Shown here piece after piece: positions 6,237 to 8,342 of a stretch of DNA of 8,342 bases. The DNA comes from Flavobacteriaceae bacterium (GTDB lineage: Bacteria; Bacteroidota; Bacteroidia; Flavobacteriales; Flavobacteriaceae): NCBI GenBank assembly GCA_030694835.1, contig JAUYUF010000031.1, positions 1 through 8,342 on the forward strand, read 5' to 3'. Every line of letters begins with the position of its first letter. The stretch's first letter is position 1. Below the pieces are notes generated by a model. It saw nothing but the letters and a program-made list of their open reading frames with translations. It was not told where the DNA came from and ran no database searches. Position numbers and translations under genes: made by a program.

Positions 6237-7049
6237 ACTCTTAATGTATTCACCTAAAATTTTTACAGCTGTTGTAATAAGTTTTATGGTTGATAAACAA
6301 TTTAAATAAACATGATAATCATCAAATTCAACATCAATAAAAAAAGCATATTGAAAAGGCGTATGCCTTAAAGGCAAAGATTGAATTTTGCTCAAATTAA
6401 TTCCATTATCAGCAAATAACTGCAATACCTTTAATAAGCTACCAACCTCATGAGAGAGCGTTAATTTTAAGGAAGCTTTATTAGGTATAATTTCAGTTAG
6501 TTGATGCCCCATCTGAACCACAAAAAAACGGGTAGTATTGTTTTTATAGGTATGAATATCAGCTGCAATAGTTTCTAAACCGTATAAAGTTCCAGCCATA
6601 GTGCTTGCAATAGCACCTACTTTTGGTTTTTTAAGATGGGCTATTTGCAAAGCAGATTCTGCAGTATCCTTAGATTCAATTAAAACTATATGTGGATGAT
6701 TTTCAAAAAAGGCTTCACATTGTTGTAAGGCCATCGGATGAGAATGAACTTCAGTAATATCTCCAATCGATTGTCCAGGTAGGGCTAATAATTGATGTTG
6801 AATAGTCAAAAAAACTTCACCTACAATGGTTAACTCAAATTCATCAATCAATTTATAATTGGGTAATATTGAACCAGCAATCGAATTTTCAATGGCCATT
6901 ACAGCTGATGTTACCTTATTTTGTTGAAGTAATTTAGGAATCTCTGCAAAAGTCATACATTCTTGTAATTCAAGATGATTTTCAAAATATTGAGTGGCAG
7001 CCTGATGGTGAAACGATCCTTTTATTCCTTGTATGGCAACTTTATTCAT
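6231..7049 (-). CDS. pheA: Prephenate dehydratase with C-terminal ACT domain
   Basis: From the ATG at 7049 this is a 272-residue prephenate dehydratase, converting prephenate to phenylpyruvate in the phenylalanine branch. The catalytic domain (about 1-180) begins MNKVAIQGIKGSF and shows IENSIAG (53-59) and the signature TTRFFV with T173, R174 and F175. An ACT domain (about 193-268) follows; it normally binds Phe for feedback inhibition. Its two ligand motifs are altered: GAL reads GSL (203-205) and ESRP reads QSLP (223-226), so feedback may be weak or different. There is no chorismate mutase domain, unlike the enteric P-protein. The frame stays open to an ATG at 7091, but that start lies inside the attenuator hairpin; the 7049 ATG gives the normal N-terminus and lies 12 nt after the U-tract. 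It is the first structural gene of the aromatic operon. Confidence 0.95.
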   Translation of the reverse strand: MNKVAIQGIKGSFHHQAATQYFENHLELQECMTFAEIPKLLQQNKVTSAVMAIENSIAGSILPNYKLIDEFELTIVGEVFLTIQHQLLALPGQSIGDITEVHSHPMALQQCEAFFENHPHIVLIESKDTAESALQIAHLKKPKVGAIASTMAGTLYGLETIAADIHTYKNNTTRFFVVQMGHQLTEIIPNKASLKLTLSHEVGSLLKVLQLFADNGINLSKIQSLPLRHTPFQYAFFIDVEFDDYHVYLNCLSTIKLITTAVKILGEYIKSQ

Positions 7050-7061
7050 ATTGATTAAAAT

Positions 7062-7088
7062 AAAAAAAGTCCCGATTTCTCGAGACTT
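7062..7088 (-). terminator. Attenuator terminator hairpin upstream of pheA (segments 3:4)
   Basis: On the minus strand GTCTCGA (7086-7080), loop GAAA (7079-7076) and TCGGGAC (7075-7069) form a 7-bp stem with one U-G wobble and a GNRA tetraloop. Seven U's follow directly (7068-7062). Two A-U pairs can extend the stem using A7088-A7087 and the first two U's. It lies between a short Phe/Tyr-rich ORF and the pheA start codon, 12 nt before the latter, so it must be a regulated terminator and not the end of a gene. Its 5' arm is also claimed by the competing antiterminator. Confidence 0.85.
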
Positions 7089-7140
7089 CATGGTTTATAA
7101 AACTAATTTTTTATCGTTTACAACACCCCATAACGTCTCG
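7081..7140 (-). promoter_or_regulatory. Antiterminator of the pheA attenuator (segments 2:3)
   Basis: Segment 2, CGAGACGTTATGG (7140-7128), pairs with segment 3, CCATGAAGTCTCG (7093-7081). Twelve of 13 positions pair, including one U-G wobble, with one G-A mismatch at 7134/7087. Forming this helix uses up the 5' arm of the terminator, so the two structures exclude each other. Segment 2 lies inside the leader ORF, downstream of its Phe/Tyr codons. A further pairing of CACTTATAAC (7184-7175, segment 1) with 7134-7124 gives ten pairs, two of them wobbles, with one bulged base. It would act as the protector 1:2 hairpin, with the Phe/Tyr codons in its loop. Confidence 0.75.
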
Positions 7141-7198
7141 CTTTTATAGTAAAATAAAAGTAATAATAGAAACTGTTATAAGTGCTGATGTTATTCAT
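7118..7198 (-). CDS. Phe/Tyr-rich attenuation leader peptide (pheA leader)
   Basis: An ATG at 7198 opens a 26-codon ORF ending in TAA at 7120-7118. Residues 10-16 are FYYYFYF (codons TTC TAT TAT TAC TTT TAT TTT, 7171-7151), with further Tyr at 7 and 23. The ORF starts about 12 nt after the expected transcription start, lies upstream of pheA, and is followed by mutually exclusive antiterminator and terminator hairpins. By analogy with enteric pheL, ribosomes stalling for lack of Tyr-tRNA or Phe-tRNA would let segment 2 pair with segment 3 and allow transcription into pheA. Completing translation to the stop codon would cover segment 2 and let the terminator form. The mix of Phe and Tyr codons fits an operon making both. 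I recognise the arrangement, not a named homologue. There is no Shine-Dalgarno sequence, only an A-rich region before the ATG. Confidence 0.8.
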   Translation of the reverse strand: MNNISTYNSFYYYFYFTIKARRYGVL

Positions 7199-7216
7199 CT
7201 TGATTTTCTTATGCGA

Positions 7217-7246
7217 CAAATCTAAACAATTAATTTTAATGTGCAA
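7217..7246 (-). promoter_or_regulatory. Bacteroidota-type promoter of the aromatic operon leader
   Basis: On the minus strand TAGATTTG (7224-7217) is an exact match to the -7 consensus TAnnTTTG, and TTG (7246-7244) lies 19 nt upstream as the -33 element. Transcription would start near 7211-7209, about 12 nt before the leader ATG at 7198, giving an attenuated RNA of roughly 150 nt to the U-tract. The position and full match make this the best promoter in the window. Confidence 0.75.
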
Positions 7247-7262
7247 GTATTGGGGTTAAAAA

Positions 7263-7388
7263 GTATCAAGTATCTGGTATCAAGTATTGAAGTTGGTTAG
7301 TCAGTTAATCGGTTGTGGGTTGTGGGTTCTCGGTTGGGTTAACTTTTAACAGATAACTTTGCAACTAATAATCTTTCAATCTTTCAAT
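7263..7388. repeat. Drifting 7-bp tandem repeat tract 3
   Basis: Eighteen 7-mers keep one register while the word changes. They start gtatcaa, gtatctg, gtatcaa, gtattga, pass through gttgtgg, gttgtgg, gttctcg, gttgggt (7312-7339), then taacttt, taacaga, taacttt (7340-7360), and end ttcaatc, tttcaat (7375-7388). The segment 7346-7360 matches 1577-1591 of tract 1 with a single difference. The tract fills the space between the divergent promoters of the aromatic operon and the PHP phosphatase gene. With the leader ORF and promoters it accounts for most of the 382 nt between the two structural genes; nothing else is apparent there. Confidence 0.8.
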
Positions 7389-7411
7389 TATAAATATATT
7401 CCCTAAATTCG
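7382..7411 (+). promoter_or_regulatory. Candidate promoter of the PHP phosphatase gene
   Basis: TAAATTCG (7404-7411) differs from the -7 consensus TAnnTTTG at one fixed base, and TTTC (7382-7385) lies 18 nt upstream as a near match to the -33 TTTG. The ATG at 7432 follows 20 nt later. The -33-like box is part of the last 7-mer of the repeat tract, so tract variation could alter it. Both boxes are imperfect. Confidence 0.4.
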
Positions 7412-7431
7412 CAAACATACTGTATTGCTAT

Positions 7432-8163
7432 ATGTTTTTCAAAAAAAGATTACCCTTTACTGAATTATTTTCAGAAGGATTTGTAGATATTCACTCTCAT
7501 TTACTGCCTGGAATTGACGATGGATCTAAAAATTTAGATCAATCTATTTTATTAATAGAACAATTACGTGCTTGTGGCATTAATCAATTCATCACAACTC
7601 CTCATGTTTTAGGAGAAGTATACCCCAATACTCCTGAAATTATTAAAGAAAAACTTCAGTTAGTTAAAGATGAACTTATAAATAGAGGAATTAATGATAT
7701 CAGACTTGACGCAGCAGCTGAATATATGTTAGATGATCGGTTTTATAGCTTATTACAAGAGAAGAATTTGTTGACTTTAAAAGATAATTATCTCTTAGTT
7801 GAATGCTCTTTTTTTAATCCACCTATCAATTTACGCGAAATACTTTTTGAAATTCAATTAGCTGGTTATCAACCAATATTAGCACATCCTGAACGTTATA
7901 TGTTTTGGCATAAAAATTATGAGATGTTTGAAACCCTAAAAAGTGCAGGTTGCTTGTTTCAGCTCAACATACTTTCTCTCACCAGACATTACGGTAAAGA
8001 AGTTTATAAAACATCTGAACATTTAATTAAAAAAGGCATGATTGATTTTGTTGGAACAGATACACATCATTCACATCACATTGAGCTCTTACAACAAGAA
8101 GGTGATGCTAAAATCATAGAGTTGTTAAAACCTATTGCCAAACGGAATAGTTTGTTTTTATAG
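7432..8163 (+). CDS. PHP-fold tyrosine-protein phosphatase, CpsB/YwqE/CapC family
   Basis: This 243-residue protein matches the manganese-dependent tyrosine phosphatases of the PHP fold that dephosphorylate the bacterial tyrosine kinase controlling capsule or exopolysaccharide export (CpsB in Streptococcus, YwqE in Bacillus). The metal-site motifs occur in order: DIHSHLLPGIDDG (19-31, with H21, H23 and D30), TTPH (55-58), AAEY (95-98, E97), AHPERY (151-156, H152) and GTDTHH (208-213, D210 and H212). Length and motif order are complete; there is no signal peptide or membrane segment, so it is cytosolic. No kinase (Wzc-like) or polysaccharide gene is visible in the window, so the partner is unknown and may lie downstream. 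It is divergent from the aromatic operon. The DIHSHLLPG start is close to the N-terminus as usual, supporting the ATG at 7432. Confidence 0.9.
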   Translation: MFFKKRLPFTELFSEGFVDIHSHLLPGIDDGSKNLDQSILLIEQLRACGINQFITTPHVLGEVYPNTPEIIKEKLQLVKDELINRGINDIRLDAAAEYMLDDRFYSLLQEKNLLTLKDNYLLVECSFFNPPINLREILFEIQLAGYQPILAHPERYMFWHKNYEMFETLKSAGCLFQLNILSLTRHYGKEVYKTSEHLIKKGMIDFVGTDTHHSHHIELLQQEGDAKIIELLKPIAKRNSLFL

Positions 8164-8342
8164 TAAATATAAAGATGTCAGGGGTTAAATTTAGAAGGTA
8201 GAATTCAGGAGAAATGTCGTCTGTTAGGAAAACCCTTTTTACTTTTCTTAGTTTATTTCACTAAAATTAATACTTATAAAATAATCTAATACTTTATAGA
8301 GTACAAACATAGGATGACGTATTGTTCTTCATTTTAAAAAAG
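8164..8342. other. Non-coding 3' flank of the PHP phosphatase gene
   Basis: I see no ORF of more than about a dozen codons, no RNA gene and no strong hairpin with a U-tract. The stretch aggaaaacccttttt near 8226-8240 allows only a three-pair stem, too weak to call a terminator. It is AT-rich intergenic sequence. Confidence 0.5.

Noticed and set aside
7050..7091. An in-frame ATG at 7091 that would lengthen prephenate dehydratase by 14 residues
   Set aside because: This start lies inside the attenuator (segment 3 and the terminator stem), and the extra residues are the translation of the hairpin and U-tract. The ATG at 7049 gives the normal family N-terminus.
7263..7388. CRISPR array
   Set aside because: The unit is 7 bp with no spacers and a drifting sequence; it has none of the repeat-spacer structure.
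8304..8311. TATGTTTG on the minus strand, a full match to the -7 consensus
   Set aside because: There is no -33 element at the right distance and no minus-strand gene downstream of it; expected by chance in AT-rich DNA.

Overview
The window looks like chromosomal DNA of an AT-rich member of the Bacteroidota. Three things point there: promoter-like sites that fit the Bacteroidota consensus (TTG or TTTG, about 19 nt, TAnnTTTG), start codons without Shine-Dalgarno sequences, and the gene content (a DAHP synthase with a C-terminal chorismate mutase, in a cluster with pheA, an aminotransferase and tyrA). I cannot name a genus from sequence alone.

Layout. Minus strand, 1-106: first 35 codons of a probable NhaC-type Na+/H+ antiporter. 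Minus strand, 213-1412: a Cys/Met-metabolism PLP enzyme with its own putative promoter and a strong intrinsic terminator at 162-193. Minus strand, 1592-7049, read right to left: pheA, an aromatic-type aminotransferase, tyrA, DAHP synthase/chorismate mutase, rsgA and dtd. All are closely spaced except for a 111-nt gap after pheA. Plus strand, 7432-8163: a PHP-fold tyrosine phosphatase of the CpsB/YwqE type, divergent from the aromatic operon. The last 179 nt hold no gene that I can support.

How the genes work together. The six-gene minus-strand cluster encodes the committing step of the shikimate pathway (DAHP synthase), chorismate mutase, and both branches to phenylalanine (prephenate dehydratase) and tyrosine (prephenate dehydrogenase), plus an aminotransferase to finish either. 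RsgA (ribosome maturation GTPase) and Dtd (D-aminoacyl-tRNA deacylase) are passengers at the 3' end; Dtd has a plausible link to tyrosine.

The main discovery is upstream of pheA. A TTG-N19-TAGATTTG promoter is followed by a 26-codon ORF (7198-7118) whose residues 10-16 are FYYYFYF. Just after those codons comes a segment that can pair over 13 positions with the 5' arm of a GAAA-capped hairpin ending in seven U's, 12 nt before the pheA start codon. A fourth segment gives an alternative 1:2 pairing. This is a complete classical transcription attenuator that would sense charged tRNA-Phe and tRNA-Tyr and control the whole cluster.

A second unexplained layer is a set of three intergenic tracts of drifting 7-bp tandem repeats (1511-1594, 6181-6236, 7263-7388). 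They keep strict 7-nt register while their words change, share words with one another, and two of them include the stop codon of a gene. A REP-like GC-rich hairpin lies next to the second tract.
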